Positions 39,683 to 47,913 of a stretch of 64,000 bases of DNA are shown here, piece by piece; positions within the stretch are counted from its first letter, which is position 1, and each line of letters starts with the position of its first letter. Both the position numbers and the translations under genes were made by a program. The DNA is taken from contig NZ_JANFCZ010000009.1 of assembly GCF_024391045.1 (NCBI RefSeq), positions 1 through 64,000 of the forward strand, read 5' to 3'. Below the pieces are notes generated by a model. That model ran no database searches. It was not told the DNA's origin and saw nothing but the letters and a program-made list of their open reading frames with translations. Source of the stretch: Pseudarthrobacter sulfonivorans (GTDB taxonomy: Bacteria > Actinomycetota > Actinomycetes > Actinomycetales > Micrococcaceae).

Positions 39683-39946
39683 ATGGCTATTTGGGGCGCA
39701 GATGTAGAGCAGCTCAGGACTCTTGGCACGAAGCTTCAGGCCGGTGCGTCGGAGATCGAGCAGCAGCGGAGCAACCTGACCCGCCTGCTGGACAGCACCC
39801 TGTGGAAGGGCCCGGACGCGGATCACTTTCGCAGCGAATGGTCCGGCACGCACACCAATGCGCTGAACCAGGTGGTCCAGGCGCTGAAGGATGCCGGCCA
39901 GAAGGCCACGAAGAACGCCAACGAACAGGACCAGGCTTCACGCTAG
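39683..39946 (+). CDS. WXG100-family type VII secretion substrate
   Basis: An 87-residue helical-hairpin protein of the ESAT-6/WXG100 family. The turn motif is LDSTLWKGPDADHF, with the W-x-G at residues about 38-40 between two amphipathic helices. It is secreted as a dimer by ESX/type VII systems. It has TGAGGAG in front of the ATG. No EccC ATPase, EccB, EccD or LXG toxin lies in the window, so it is an orphan relying on a distant ESX system. Confidence 0.85.
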   Translation: MAIWGADVEQLRTLGTKLQAGASEIEQQRSNLTRLLDSTLWKGPDADHFRSEWSGTHTNALNQVVQALKDAGQKATKNANEQDQASR

Positions 39947-39981
39947 GCCTGCTTTGCTTGCAGAAAGGGCCCTTCGGGCGG

Positions 39982-40039
39982 CCGCGCGGCACCCGATTAC
40001 CCGCGCGGCACCCGTTTACCCGCGCGGCACCCGGGGGAC
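39982..40039. repeat. Three tandem 19-bp repeats at the end of the EamA gene
   Basis: Units CCGCGCGGCACCCGATTAC (39982-40000), CCGCGCGGCACCCGTTTAC (40001-40019) and a third starting CCGCGCGGCACCCGGGGG (40020-40039). The third unit lies in the EamA coding sequence (minus strand). The unit junction supplies its TAA stop, so the array probably arose by duplication of the gene's 3' end. Confidence 0.8.
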
Positions 40040-41032
40040 AGGCTCGACGTCGTTCGCGTGATCCAGCGGGGCGGCAACGCCGGCGTGCAGCGCGGCACCG
40101 GTGCGCAGCTCGTCCAGCCGCACCAGGACTACCCCGGCAACAATAAACACACCGCCGAGGAGCTGGATGGCGCCGGGCAGCTCGCCCAGCAGCAGCCACG
40201 CCCAAATCACGGCGAACAGCACCTCGGTCAGCGAGACGAAGGACGCAACCTTCGAGCCCAGCGCGCGGGCAGCCATGACGCCGGAAACGTAGGCCAGGAC
40301 GGTTGCCAGGATGACCAGCCCGGCCAAGGGAATCCACCAGGCGGTTATCCAAGGACCCAGCCGGGTGTCGGCGGTGTTGAAGGCCATGGGAAGGATCCCG
40401 GTGGCCGCGGCCAGCCACATCACCACCGCACCCACCAGCAGCCCGGCTGATGCCAGGACGATAGGCGGCAGCGAATCATTCTCCTTGGCCGTGATGAAGA
40501 AATAGATGGTCAGGCAAACCGCGGCGGCAAGCCCCCAGAGGACGCCGACAACGTCGATTTTGACCGCCCCGGTGAAGTCCAGCACCAGCACCAGGCCGGC
40601 GACGGACAGCACCGTTCCGCCGAATGTCCAGGCCCGCGGCCGTTTGCGACTGGCCACCCATAGCCACAGCACAATGAGCACCGGGGCGAGGTACTCAAGC
40701 AGCAGGGCCACGCCCACGGAGAGGCGCGCCACGGCGTTGAAGTAGAAGAGCTGGCAGGCAGCCACCCCGATCAGCCCGAAAAGGCAGATGGCGATCCAGT
40801 TGTCCCGCAGCTGGTGCCAGCGTCCCCGCAGTGCCAGGCCCGCGGGGATGACCAGGATCAGCGCGGCACCGGTCAATCGCGCGGTCACGGCTGCGCCGGG
40901 CGACCAGCCCGACTCCAAAAGTGCCTTGGCAAACGAGCCGGACAATCCGAAGACGGCCGAGGAAAAGAACGCTATGCCAAGGCCGGAGCCCAGAAATCCA
41001 CGTGCGGTTGCGGGTTTGAGCGCGGCGGACAC
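40016..41032 (-). CDS. EamA/DMT-family transporter
   Basis: A 338-residue protein with ten hydrophobic helices arranged as two five-helix EamA repeats (the first around SSAVFGLSGSFAKALLESGW, the second around GVLWGLAAAVCLTIYFFITAK). This is the drug/metabolite transporter layout that usually exports amino acids or small metabolites. The C-terminal tail is hydrophilic. It is divergent from the CGNR-type gene with 71 bp between starts, a pairing that suggests the CGNR protein regulates it. The substrate is unknown. Confidence 0.87.
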   Translation of the reverse strand: MSAALKPATARGFLGSGLGIAFFSSAVFGLSGSFAKALLESGWSPGAAVTARLTGAALILVIPAGLALRGRWHQLRDNWIAICLFGLIGVAACQLFYFNAVARLSVGVALLLEYLAPVLIVLWLWVASRKRPRAWTFGGTVLSVAGLVLVLDFTGAVKIDVVGVLWGLAAAVCLTIYFFITAKENDSLPPIVLASAGLLVGAVVMWLAAATGILPMAFNTADTRLGPWITAWWIPLAGLVILATVLAYVSGVMAARALGSKVASFVSLTEVLFAVIWAWLLLGELPGAIQLLGGVFIVAGVVLVRLDELRTGAALHAGVAAPLDHANDVEPVPRVPRG

Positions 41033-41103
41033 CGGCGCCTCCTGTCAGGAGTAAAGTGGGGTAATGGTCCTGACATTACGCCCGGTTTCAGTAAGGAGTC
41101 AAG

Positions 41104-41664
41104 GTGGTCTTTGCCCCTGACACGGAAGTTGCCCTGCGCACGGTGGTGAATCTGATCAACACGGCCGCGAACGGACGCGAGTCCTTGGTTACAGTGGCCG
41201 ACTTGGACCGTTTTCTCGAAGCGGAACGCTTCAGCGGCTCCCGCACCCGCGACGGCGCCGAAGTGGCGAGCGTCCACGAGCTGCGCGAGCGGCTGGCCGC
41301 TTTATGGACCGCTGACGAGGACACCGCGGTGGCCGGCGTCAACCGGCTGCTGCGCGAAGCCAATGCGCTCCCCCAGCTCAAAAAGCACGACGGGTGGGAC
41401 TGGCATTTGCACGCCACTACCGGGGACGCCCCACTCGCAGACAGGATGGGGACGGAGGCTGCCATGGCACTGGTGGACGTCATCCGGAGCAAGGAGATGG
41501 ACCGCCTGCTGGTTTGCGGCGCGGACGACTGTGACGCCGTGGTCCTGGACTTGAGCCGCAACCGGTCCAAGAGGTATTGCGACACGGGGAACTGCGCCAA
41601 TCGCGCGCACGTCGCCGCCTACCGGGCAAGGCAGGCGACAGCAGTCAGCTCGCCGGCGGGCTAG
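41104..41664 (+). CDS. CGNR zinc-finger (ABATE-domain) regulator
   Basis: A 186-residue protein. The N-terminal ABATE/DUF1470 region includes LRTVVNLINTAANGRESLVTVADLDRFLEAERF and HGWDW-like text (KKHDGWDWHLHATTGD). The C-terminal CGNR zinc finger is CGADDCDAVVLDLSRNRSKRYC with CGNR replaced by TGNCANR and AHVAAYRAR. The family acts as stress or ligand-responsive DNA-binding regulators. The GTG at 41104 follows AAGGAG. Its divergence from the exporter gene suggests local control. Confidence 0.88.
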   Translation: MVFAPDTEVALRTVVNLINTAANGRESLVTVADLDRFLEAERFSGSRTRDGAEVASVHELRERLAALWTADEDTAVAGVNRLLREANALPQLKKHDGWDWHLHATTGDAPLADRMGTEAAMALVDVIRSKEMDRLLVCGADDCDAVVLDLSRNRSKRYCDTGNCANRAHVAAYRARQATAVSSPAG

Positions 41665-41678
41665 GCGCCGCCGCCGGG

Positions 41679-42050
41679 CTAGGAGCGGCCCGTACCTGGA
41701 CCGTCGACGTCGGGCGTATCCGTAGAGCCGTCCGCCTGGCCGTGACTGTTCCCGCCGAAGCCGTGAGAGGGCTTCTTAGCCGAGCTGAGGTTGACGCCCG
41801 AGCCCTTGCCCAGGTGTTCGGCATTTTCCTTGTAGCTCATGGAAAGCATGGCAGCGATCACCAACGTGACAATAAAAGCAATGCCGGCACCCGTGAAGGC
41901 AAGATCGAACCGCGGGGACTTTGCGCTGCCGCCGGAGGCAAAGATCAGCACCGATACGAAGGCGAGGACGGCCCAGAACGCGGAAAACATCAGCGGCCCC
42001 TTCACCGAGGTCCGCAGCCTGCGCGGTTTGCCTGGTTGCTGGTCTGCCAC
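41679..42050 (-). CDS. Hypothetical two-helix membrane protein
   Basis: A 123-residue protein with a basic N-terminus (KPRRLRTSVK), two transmembrane helices (FSAFWAVLAFVSVLIFA and FTGAGIAFIVTLVIAAMLSM), and a cytosolic or external Ser/Gly/Asp-rich tail (SAKKPSHGFGGNSHGQADGSTDTPD). It resembles small actinobacterial membrane proteins of unknown function. It is convergent with the CGNR gene and about 105 bp upstream-facing from the DUF308 gene. Confidence 0.65.
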   Translation of the reverse strand: MADQQPGKPRRLRTSVKGPLMFSAFWAVLAFVSVLIFASGGSAKSPRFDLAFTGAGIAFIVTLVIAAMLSMSYKENAEHLGKGSGVNLSSAKKPSHGFGGNSHGQADGSTDTPDVDGPGTGRS

Positions 42051-42155
42051 GATATTTCCTCCTACAGCCGGGCCGGAGAGGCCTGCTGGTTTTGAATATT
42101 GAATGGTAGCCGTCCCACGCTTTTTCTACGCCGGGTAGAACGGCCTGCTTCTAGT

Positions 42156-42746
42156 TTACGGCTTCCGGGCGGCGTCCCTGGCATCGTGCCTGAGGGTCAG
42201 CCCGGACAGTACCCACAACACGCCGGAGATGATGGCACCGCCGCCGGCCACACCCAGCAGGGCGTGGGCGCCCAGGCTGATGAAGAAGGGAAGAATCGCC
42301 GCAGTGCCGAGTCCGATGATGCCCGAGGCGATCCAGTCGCGGGCAAGCCCGTGCCTTCCCCGGTACCGGATACCGCAATAGAGCTCCACTGCTCCGGCCA
42401 CGCCCACGCCCAGGGCCGCCACGGAGCCGAAGACCCGGTCACCGTGCAGCAGGACCAGCGCAACGCCCGCCCCCGTCAGGGCAGCCCCTGCGGCGGCGAA
42501 GATCTTGCCGGGCATCCGGTCCCGCATGTAGCCGGTCTTCGGGATTCCCCAGAGCACCAGCAGGCCGGTAGCCAGGAGGTAGAGTCCGCCCGCCCAGCCC
42601 ATGAGCTGGACTGACGGCGACGGCCAGAAAATGGTCAGCGCACCAAAGGCCAGGCCGGCCAGGGCACGGAGGAGTACCGGCTTCCACAGGTCAGCCTGGT
42701 GGGCGGTTTCTGCGGCCGTGTCTGCACGGGTCAGTGGTGGGTTCAC
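42156..42746 (-). CDS. DUF308/HdeD-like membrane protein
   Basis: A 196-residue protein with six predicted helices in three pairs, for example VLLRALAGLAFGALTIFWP and GGLYLLATGLLVLWGI, then GKIFAAAGAALTGAGVALVLL. The RALAGLAFGALTIFWPSPS start is typical of HdeD/DUF308 proteins, which in enterobacteria are linked to acid resistance. A function in this host is unknown. It lies 25 bp downstream of the MATE gene on the same strand and may be co-transcribed. Confidence 0.75.
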   Translation of the reverse strand: MNPPLTRADTAAETAHQADLWKPVLLRALAGLAFGALTIFWPSPSVQLMGWAGGLYLLATGLLVLWGIPKTGYMRDRMPGKIFAAAGAALTGAGVALVLLHGDRVFGSVAALGVGVAGAVELYCGIRYRGRHGLARDWIASGIIGLGTAAILPFFISLGAHALLGVAGGGAIISGVLWVLSGLTLRHDARDAARKP

Positions 42747-42771
42747 CGGTCCAGTTTAGTGGGAGCTGGTC

Positions 42772-44124
42772 CTAAGGCGAACCCAGCACCATCCAGCGGT
42801 CAGACCGTGCGCGCAAGCCCAGCGTCACAGCACGGGCGGCCATGTAGCCGACCGCAAACGCCGCCCACAGCCACGCGAGCCCGGCCGGGCCGGATCCTCC
42901 GGCGGCTGCAACCGCCGCCAGCAGCGGGGCATAGAAGGCGAGGTTCGCCACCCCGGCCAGCGCCAGGTACCTGGCGTCTCCGGCTCCGATCAGCACACCG
43001 TCGAGGACAAAAACGTAGCCGGCGATGGGCTGGCCGGCCGCCAGTATCCACAGGGCATACGTCAGGGCAGACCGGACGTCGGCGTCGGCGGTGAACAACA
43101 CCCCTGCCCACGGTGCCGCGATGGCCAGCAGCGCCCCGGTGACAGCGCCGAACCCGATGCCCCAGCGAATCATCGTCCGCGTCAGCCGCCGTGCGTTCGC
43201 CGGGTTTGACGCACCCAACTCCTTGCCGATCAGCGCCTGCGCGGCGATCGCGAGGGCATCGAGCGCAAAGGCGAGGAACGAGAAAATAGTCATGGCCAGC
43301 TGGTGTGCCGCGAGGTTCACGGCACCCTGCCCGGTGACCACAAAGACCGTGGCCAGAATCGCGATGCGCAGGCTTAGCGTGCGAAGCATCAGCCAGGAGC
43401 CCACACGGGTCAGCGCCCGGATACCTTTCCAGTGGGGCAGCAGGCTGACGCTGTGCCTGGCCGCATTCCGCTGGACCATCACCAGGTAGACGGCAGCCAT
43501 GGCCCACTGGGCCGCGCTGGTGCCGATCGCCGAGCCGGCCACCGACAAGCCGAGGCCATAGACCAGCCAAAGGTTAAGCAGGATGTTCAGGGTAAAGCCG
43601 GCGGTGGCCACCACAAGCGGTGTTTTGGTGTCCTGCAGCCCGCGGAGCACGCCCGTCCCGGCAAAGATCAGCAGCATGGCCACCAGGCCGGGCATAGACC
43701 AGCGCAGATAGTCCACGGCGAACATCCGCACGTCGCCCTCCGCTCCCATCAGCATGACCAGCGGTTCGGCGGCCCAGAAGCCGGCCACCGCCAGGACAAT
43801 GCCCAGGAGCAAAGCCAGCCAGACGCCGTCGCGCCCTGCAGCGAGAGCCTTGCCTAACTGGCCGTGACCCATCGCCCGGGCCACCGCAGGGGTGGTGGAA
43901 TAGGCCAGGAAGATCATCAGGCCGACGGCGGTGTGAAGCACAGCAGAAGCCAGCCCCACCCCGGCCAACTGGGCGACCCCCAAATGGCCCACAATGGCCG
44001 AATCGGCAAGCAGGAAGAGCGGCTCGGCAATCAGCGCGCCAAATGCCGGAACCGCCAGCCGCAGAATCTCCCGGGCAGGACTGGCAGGGCGCACCGCGGG
44101 CGCAACGGAGGATGGGATCGGCAC
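42772..44124 (-). CDS. MATE-family efflux transporter
   Basis: A 450-residue protein with twelve helices in the multidrug and toxic compound extrusion layout: EILRLAVPAFGALIAEPLFLLADSAIVGHLGVAQLAGVGLAS at the N-terminus, IFAGTGVLRGLQDTKTPLVVATAGFTLNILLNLWLVYG in the middle. The sequence is of the DinF subgroup, which uses H+ or Na+ antiport. The substrate is unknown. The start at 44124 precedes a 124-bp gap to the divergent DoxX gene. Confidence 0.9.
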   Translation of the reverse strand: MPIPSSVAPAVRPASPAREILRLAVPAFGALIAEPLFLLADSAIVGHLGVAQLAGVGLASAVLHTAVGLMIFLAYSTTPAVARAMGHGQLGKALAAGRDGVWLALLLGIVLAVAGFWAAEPLVMLMGAEGDVRMFAVDYLRWSMPGLVAMLLIFAGTGVLRGLQDTKTPLVVATAGFTLNILLNLWLVYGLGLSVAGSAIGTSAAQWAMAAVYLVMVQRNAARHSVSLLPHWKGIRALTRVGSWLMLRTLSLRIAILATVFVVTGQGAVNLAAHQLAMTIFSFLAFALDALAIAAQALIGKELGASNPANARRLTRTMIRWGIGFGAVTGALLAIAAPWAGVLFTADADVRSALTYALWILAAGQPIAGYVFVLDGVLIGAGDARYLALAGVANLAFYAPLLAAVAAAGGSGPAGLAWLWAAFAVGYMAARAVTLGLRARSDRWMVLGSP

Positions 44125-44248
44125 AGTGCCAGCTTAAGGGCGGGCCGGGTGCAGGCGCCCGCCGTCCGTGACGTCCCGCGTCATGACAAAGAACACAAAA
44201 CCCCTATATTACTTGACACTTCAACCAATATACCGCAACACTTGAAGC

Positions 44249-44683
44249 ATGAACCATTCACGCCTTACCACCTCCGCCCTGACCATTTTGCGCGTCGCCC
44301 TCGGCTTCCTCTTTGCCGCCCACGGCTGGCAGAAGTTCAACGAGTGGACTATCGCAGGCACCCAGGCCGCCTTCACCCAGATGGGAGTTCCCGCGGCAAA
44401 CGTGGCAGCACCCATGGTCGCCGTTCTCGAACTTGCCGGCGGCATCGCCCTCATCCTGGGCGTGCTCACCCGCGTCGTCGCCGCGCTGCTCGCCCTGGAC
44501 ATGATCGGCGCGATCGTCCTGGTCCACGCCGGCGCCGGGGTTTACGCCGACAAGGGCGGCTACGAACTCGTACTGCTCCTGGGGGCTGCCGCCCTGGCAT
44601 TCGCCCTCATCGGCGCAGGCCGCATCTCCGTGGACCGCGCAGTGTTCGGCCGCATGAACAACAAGCTGGCAGTCCTCGCCTAA
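44249..44683 (+). CDS. DoxX-family membrane protein
   Basis: A 144-residue four-helix membrane protein of the DoxX/DoxD-like family, with ILRVALGFLFAAHGWQKFNEW, APMVAVLELAGGIALILGVLTRVVAALLALDMIGAIVLVH and a C-terminal helix pair. In mycobacteria DoxX associates with a thiosulfate sulfurtransferase and SodA in oxidative-stress protection; no such partner is here. It is followed by a large nested palindrome. Confidence 0.85.
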   Translation: MNHSRLTTSALTILRVALGFLFAAHGWQKFNEWTIAGTQAAFTQMGVPAANVAAPMVAVLELAGGIALILGVLTRVVAALLALDMIGAIVLVHAGAGVYADKGGYELVLLLGAAALAFALIGAGRISVDRAVFGRMNNKLAVLA

Positions 44684-44701
44684 AGCACCCCCTGCCCCCG
44701 G

Positions 44702-44802
44702 ACGCTCTCTCACTAAACGTGGGATTTCCCGAAACGCTCGCTCACTTTCTTCAGGAAAGTGAGCGAGCGTTTGGCGTTTGGGCCCGTTAAGTGAAAGAGC
44801 GT
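44702..44802. repeat. Nested double palindrome after DoxX
   Basis: An inner perfect 18-bp stem (AAACGCTCGCTCACTTTC at 44732-44749, complement at 44755-44772, loop TTCAG) sits inside an outer 18-bp stem (44702-44719 with 44785-44802, 16 of 18 paired). All four arms share a common word like ACGCTCnCTCACT, so the element looks like a palindrome duplicated within itself. It separates two same-direction genes and may act as a terminator or transcript stabiliser. Confidence 0.85.
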
Positions 44803-44863
44803 GCAGGGTGGCGGGCGGCGTCACAACTGGGGCGGACCGGGCGCACGCTCTAAGGTGGGCAGC

Positions 44864-45832
44864 ATGACTGAGACCGCGGCAAATTCCGTCACTCTTCGCT
44901 TCCTGGCGGCACCCACCGACGTGGGCCACAGCGGTTCGGTGGATGCCGGAACCGTGCTGGAATGGGTGGACAAGGCCGCCTATGCCGCGGCGGTGGGATG
45001 GGCAAAGTCCTACTGCGTCACGGCCTACGTGGGCAACATCCACTTCGCAGACCCGGTAAACAGCGGCGACATGGTGGAGGTCGAGGCCACGATCGTCTAC
45101 ACCGGCCGCTCCTCCATGCACATCCGGACGGTGGTTTCATCGGGCGATCCCAAGGGCGGCCCAGCCACCATGCGCAGCCAGTGCATGGTGATCTTCGTGG
45201 CGGTGGGCGATGACGGCAAACCCGTACCGGTGAAACAGTTCGAACCCGTCACCCCGGCAGAGATCCAGGAGCGCGATCACGCACTGGCCCGGATCGGGAT
45301 CCGGGAACAGATCGTCGAAGCCATGAACGCCCAGGAATATACCGACGCCGGGACCGCCGAACGCGTGACGCTGCGGTTTATGGCCGCCCCGACCGACGTG
45401 AACTGGGGAGGCAAGGTCCACGGCGGCATCGTCATGAAGTGGATCGATGAAGCCGCGTACGTCTGCGCTTCGCGGTACTGCGGGAAGGACACGGTGGCGG
45501 TGTTCTCCGGCGGCGTCCGGTTCTACCGGCCCCTGCTGATCGGACATGTGGTGGAGGTCGAGGCCCGCCTGGTCTACACGGGCACCAAAGGCATGCACAT
45601 CGCGGTGCACGTCCGCTCGGGAGACCCGAAGAGCAGGGAGCTGAACCTCACCACCTACTGCCTCACCGTGATGGTGGCGCGCGACGCCGGCGGCAACTCG
45701 GTGCCCATCCCCGCCTGGGTGCCGGTTACGGATGAGGACAAACGCCTGCATGCCCACGCCCGCGAGTTGCTGGAGATCCGCGGGAAAGCACCGGGAAACC
45801 GGCTGCCCAACCACCTGCTGAAGCAGGGCTGA
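44864..45832 (+). CDS. Acyl-CoA thioesterase with two hotdog domains
   Basis: A 322-residue protein made of two tandem hotdog domains (residues about 6-135 and 165-295). They show parallel motifs: VTLRFLAAPTDVGHSGSVDAGTVLEWVDKAAYAAA and VTLRFMAAPTDVNWGGKVHGGIVMKWIDEAAYVCA. This layout matches BACH/YciA-type acyl-CoA hydrolases. The catalytic Asp and nearby Gly of the family are visible in the second copy (HGGIVMKWIDEAA), while the first copy has DAGTVLEWVDKAA. The ATG at 44864 is used. It is monocistronic. Confidence 0.87.
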   Translation: MTETAANSVTLRFLAAPTDVGHSGSVDAGTVLEWVDKAAYAAAVGWAKSYCVTAYVGNIHFADPVNSGDMVEVEATIVYTGRSSMHIRTVVSSGDPKGGPATMRSQCMVIFVAVGDDGKPVPVKQFEPVTPAEIQERDHALARIGIREQIVEAMNAQEYTDAGTAERVTLRFMAAPTDVNWGGKVHGGIVMKWIDEAAYVCASRYCGKDTVAVFSGGVRFYRPLLIGHVVEVEARLVYTGTKGMHIAVHVRSGDPKSRELNLTTYCLTVMVARDAGGNSVPIPAWVPVTDEDKRLHAHARELLEIRGKAPGNRLPNHLLKQG

Positions 45833-45859
45833 GCCAGCCGGCTCCTTACCGCACGCTGC

Positions 45860-47242
45860 CTAGAAGCCGCCACCGCCGGCGTCGGCCGCCATGTTGGCAA
45901 ACCGCGAGTAATGGCCCTGGAAGGCAACCACGATGTCCTTGGTGGGGCCGTTGCGGTGCTTGGCGATCAGGATGTCCGCTTCCCCAGCACGCGGCGACTC
46001 CTTGTCATAGACGTCCTCGCGGTGCAGCAGGATGACCATGTCGGCGTCCTGCTCGATGGAGCCCGACTCGCGGAGGTCCGAGACCATGGGCCGCTTGTCC
46101 TGGCGCTGCTCGGAGCCACGGTTGAGCTGCGACAGGGCGATGACGGGCACCTGGAGTTCCTTGGCCAGGAGTTTGAGCGCACGGGAGAACTCAGAGACTT
46201 CCTGCTGGCGTGATTCGACTTTCTTGCCGGAGCTCATGAGCTGGAGGTAGTCCAGGATGACGAGCTTGAGGTCGTGCTGCTGCTTGAGGCGGCGGCATTT
46301 TGCCCGGATTTCCATCAGCGACATGTTGGGGCTGTCGTCGATGAAGAGCGGGGCGTCGTTCATGCGGCCCATGGTGGTGGCGATCTTGGACCACTGTTCG
46401 TCCTTAATGGTGCCCTTGCGCAGGTCCTGGAGGCCGATGGTGGCCTCCGCGGACAGGAGGCGCATGGCGATCTCGTTCCGGCCCATTTCGAGCGAGAACA
46501 TCACCGTGGCGAGGTTGTTCTTGATGGCTGCCGAGCGGGCGAAGTCCAGGGCGAACGTGGACTTGCCGACGGCGGGGCGGGCGGCAATCACGATCATCTG
46601 GCCCGGGTGCAGTCCGTGGGTGAGCTCATCCAGTTCGTAGAAGCCGGTGGGCACCCCGGTCATGCCTTCGCCGCGGTGCCCGGAGGCCTCGATCTCATCC
46701 ACCGTGGACTCCATGACGTCCTTGAGGACGACGTAGTCCTCGGCGGTGCGCCGCTCAGCCACGGCATAAACCTCGGCCTGCGCCTGGTTGACCAGATCCT
46801 CCACCTCGCCGTCCGAACCGTAGCCCAATTGGACGATCTTGGTGCCGGCGTTGACCAGCCTGCGAAGGACGGCGCGCTCGGCCACAATCTCGGCGTAGTA
46901 TCCGGCATTGGCGGCCGTAGGTACGGTCTGAATAAGCTCATGCAGATACGCGGGGCCGCCGATTCTGTTGATTTCCGCACGCTTGGTGAGTTCGTCGGAG
47001 ACAGTCACGGCGTCGGCAGGCTCGCCCCGGCCGTAAAGGTCAATAATCGCTTCATAGATGGTCTCGTGGGCGGGCCGGTAGAAATCCTGGCCGCGGAGAA
47101 TTTCCACGACGTCGGCAATGGCGTCCTTGGAGAGCATCATGCCGCCGAGCACGGACTGTTCCGCCGGTATGTCCTGGGGAGGCTTTCGGCTCGTTTCCGA
47201 TCCGCGGGTACCCTCGATCGAGTCCAGGTGCGTTACTGACAA
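45860..47242 (-). CDS. dnaB: Replicative DNA helicase
   Basis: A 460-residue hexameric helicase. An N-terminal primase-interacting domain (PPQDIPAEQSVLGGMMLSKDAIADV) precedes the RecA-like ATPase with Walker A ARPAVGKSTFALD near residue 222, DTPN-like DDSPNMSLMEIRAKCRRLK, Walker B LVILDYLQLM, and SQLNRGSEQRQDKRPMVSDLRESGSIEQDADMV. No intein is present. The start is TTG 47242 with GGAGGA 8 bases upstream. It ends the rpsF-ssb-rpsR-rplI neighbourhood but is separated from rplI by about 4 kb of other genes and faces a DnaA-box-rich gap. Confidence 0.95.
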   Translation of the reverse strand: MSVTHLDSIEGTRGSETSRKPPQDIPAEQSVLGGMMLSKDAIADVVEILRGQDFYRPAHETIYEAIIDLYGRGEPADAVTVSDELTKRAEINRIGGPAYLHELIQTVPTAANAGYYAEIVAERAVLRRLVNAGTKIVQLGYGSDGEVEDLVNQAQAEVYAVAERRTAEDYVVLKDVMESTVDEIEASGHRGEGMTGVPTGFYELDELTHGLHPGQMIVIAARPAVGKSTFALDFARSAAIKNNLATVMFSLEMGRNEIAMRLLSAEATIGLQDLRKGTIKDEQWSKIATTMGRMNDAPLFIDDSPNMSLMEIRAKCRRLKQQHDLKLVILDYLQLMSSGKKVESRQQEVSEFSRALKLLAKELQVPVIALSQLNRGSEQRQDKRPMVSDLRESGSIEQDADMVILLHREDVYDKESPRAGEADILIAKHRNGPTKDIVVAFQGHYSRFANMAADAGGGGF

Positions 47243-47913
47243 AGCTGCCGTCCTCCATTGTGTGCCGCGGTAAGCGCCACGTAAGTCATTTGTGCTGCCG
47301 TTGCCGCCCCGCTGCTACTCAACGGGACGACGTACATTCAGGTCTACCAGCGGCCACTGACAACCCGGACCGTCCGCCCCGAAAAGCATCGACGGCCGGG
47401 CACGCTGGACTTATCCCCATCGTCCACAGGTTATCCACAGAGGTGCGGGATCCCGGACGGGAAGCCCGGGTGGCAGCGGCTCCACCCACACGGGCGGCGC
47501 CTTCCGGCACTCTCAAATACAGGTATCCCGCAACGTTAGCCGCCCCTGCCCCGGCCTCCAAGCCATCCATCCCCGGGGCCTGTGGATAACCTGTGCACTA
47601 CGCGGCATAGCTTGTGCACAGCCTGTGCATGAACCTGTGGAAACAAAAAATCTTTGCCCCATCACCAGCCCCTGACCTGCGAAAATGTTATCCGCGGCAT
47701 GTGGAGGAAAAATTCTTTTGGGAAACCTTCATCCACAGCTTGGGGCGTGTCGAGCTTGAAAGCCGGAGGGTTTTGGAGCGGTCCGGGCCGTAATTCATGC
47801 CATGCAGGTGATGAAACTTACAGTGCTCCCAACTTTTGACCGGCGGGCGGTCCTGGTGTATGCGAGCGAAGGAATGTGCTGTGGATAACGCCCATCTGGC
47901 ATAAGCTCTAAGC
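47243..47913. promoter_or_regulatory. Gene-free region with a cluster of DnaA boxes
   Basis: No gene is supported in these 670 bp. Three perfect DnaA boxes are present: TTATCCACA at 47431-47439, and its complement TGTGGATAA at 47581-47589 and 47880-47888. Near matches are TTATCCCCA (47411), TGTGGAAAC (47636), TTATCCGCG (47688) and TCATCCACA (47729). Two A/T-rich tracts (around 47640-47655 and 47700-47728) are unusual for this genome. The dnaB promoter should be at the left end and the promoter of the next gene at the right. Confidence 0.8.
47836..47864 (+). promoter_or_regulatory. Promoter of the L7/L12-like membrane gene pair
   Basis: TTGACC (47836-47841), a 17-base spacer and TATGCG (47859-47864) fit a sigma70-type promoter. 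A perfect DnaA box (47880-47888) lies just downstream of the expected start point, within the untranslated leader, so DnaA could affect expression. Confidence 0.5.

Noticed and set aside
47243..47913. Chromosomal oriC proper
   Set aside because: dnaA and dnaN are not adjacent, and the usual origin lies between them in actinobacteria, so I call it a DnaA-box cluster only.
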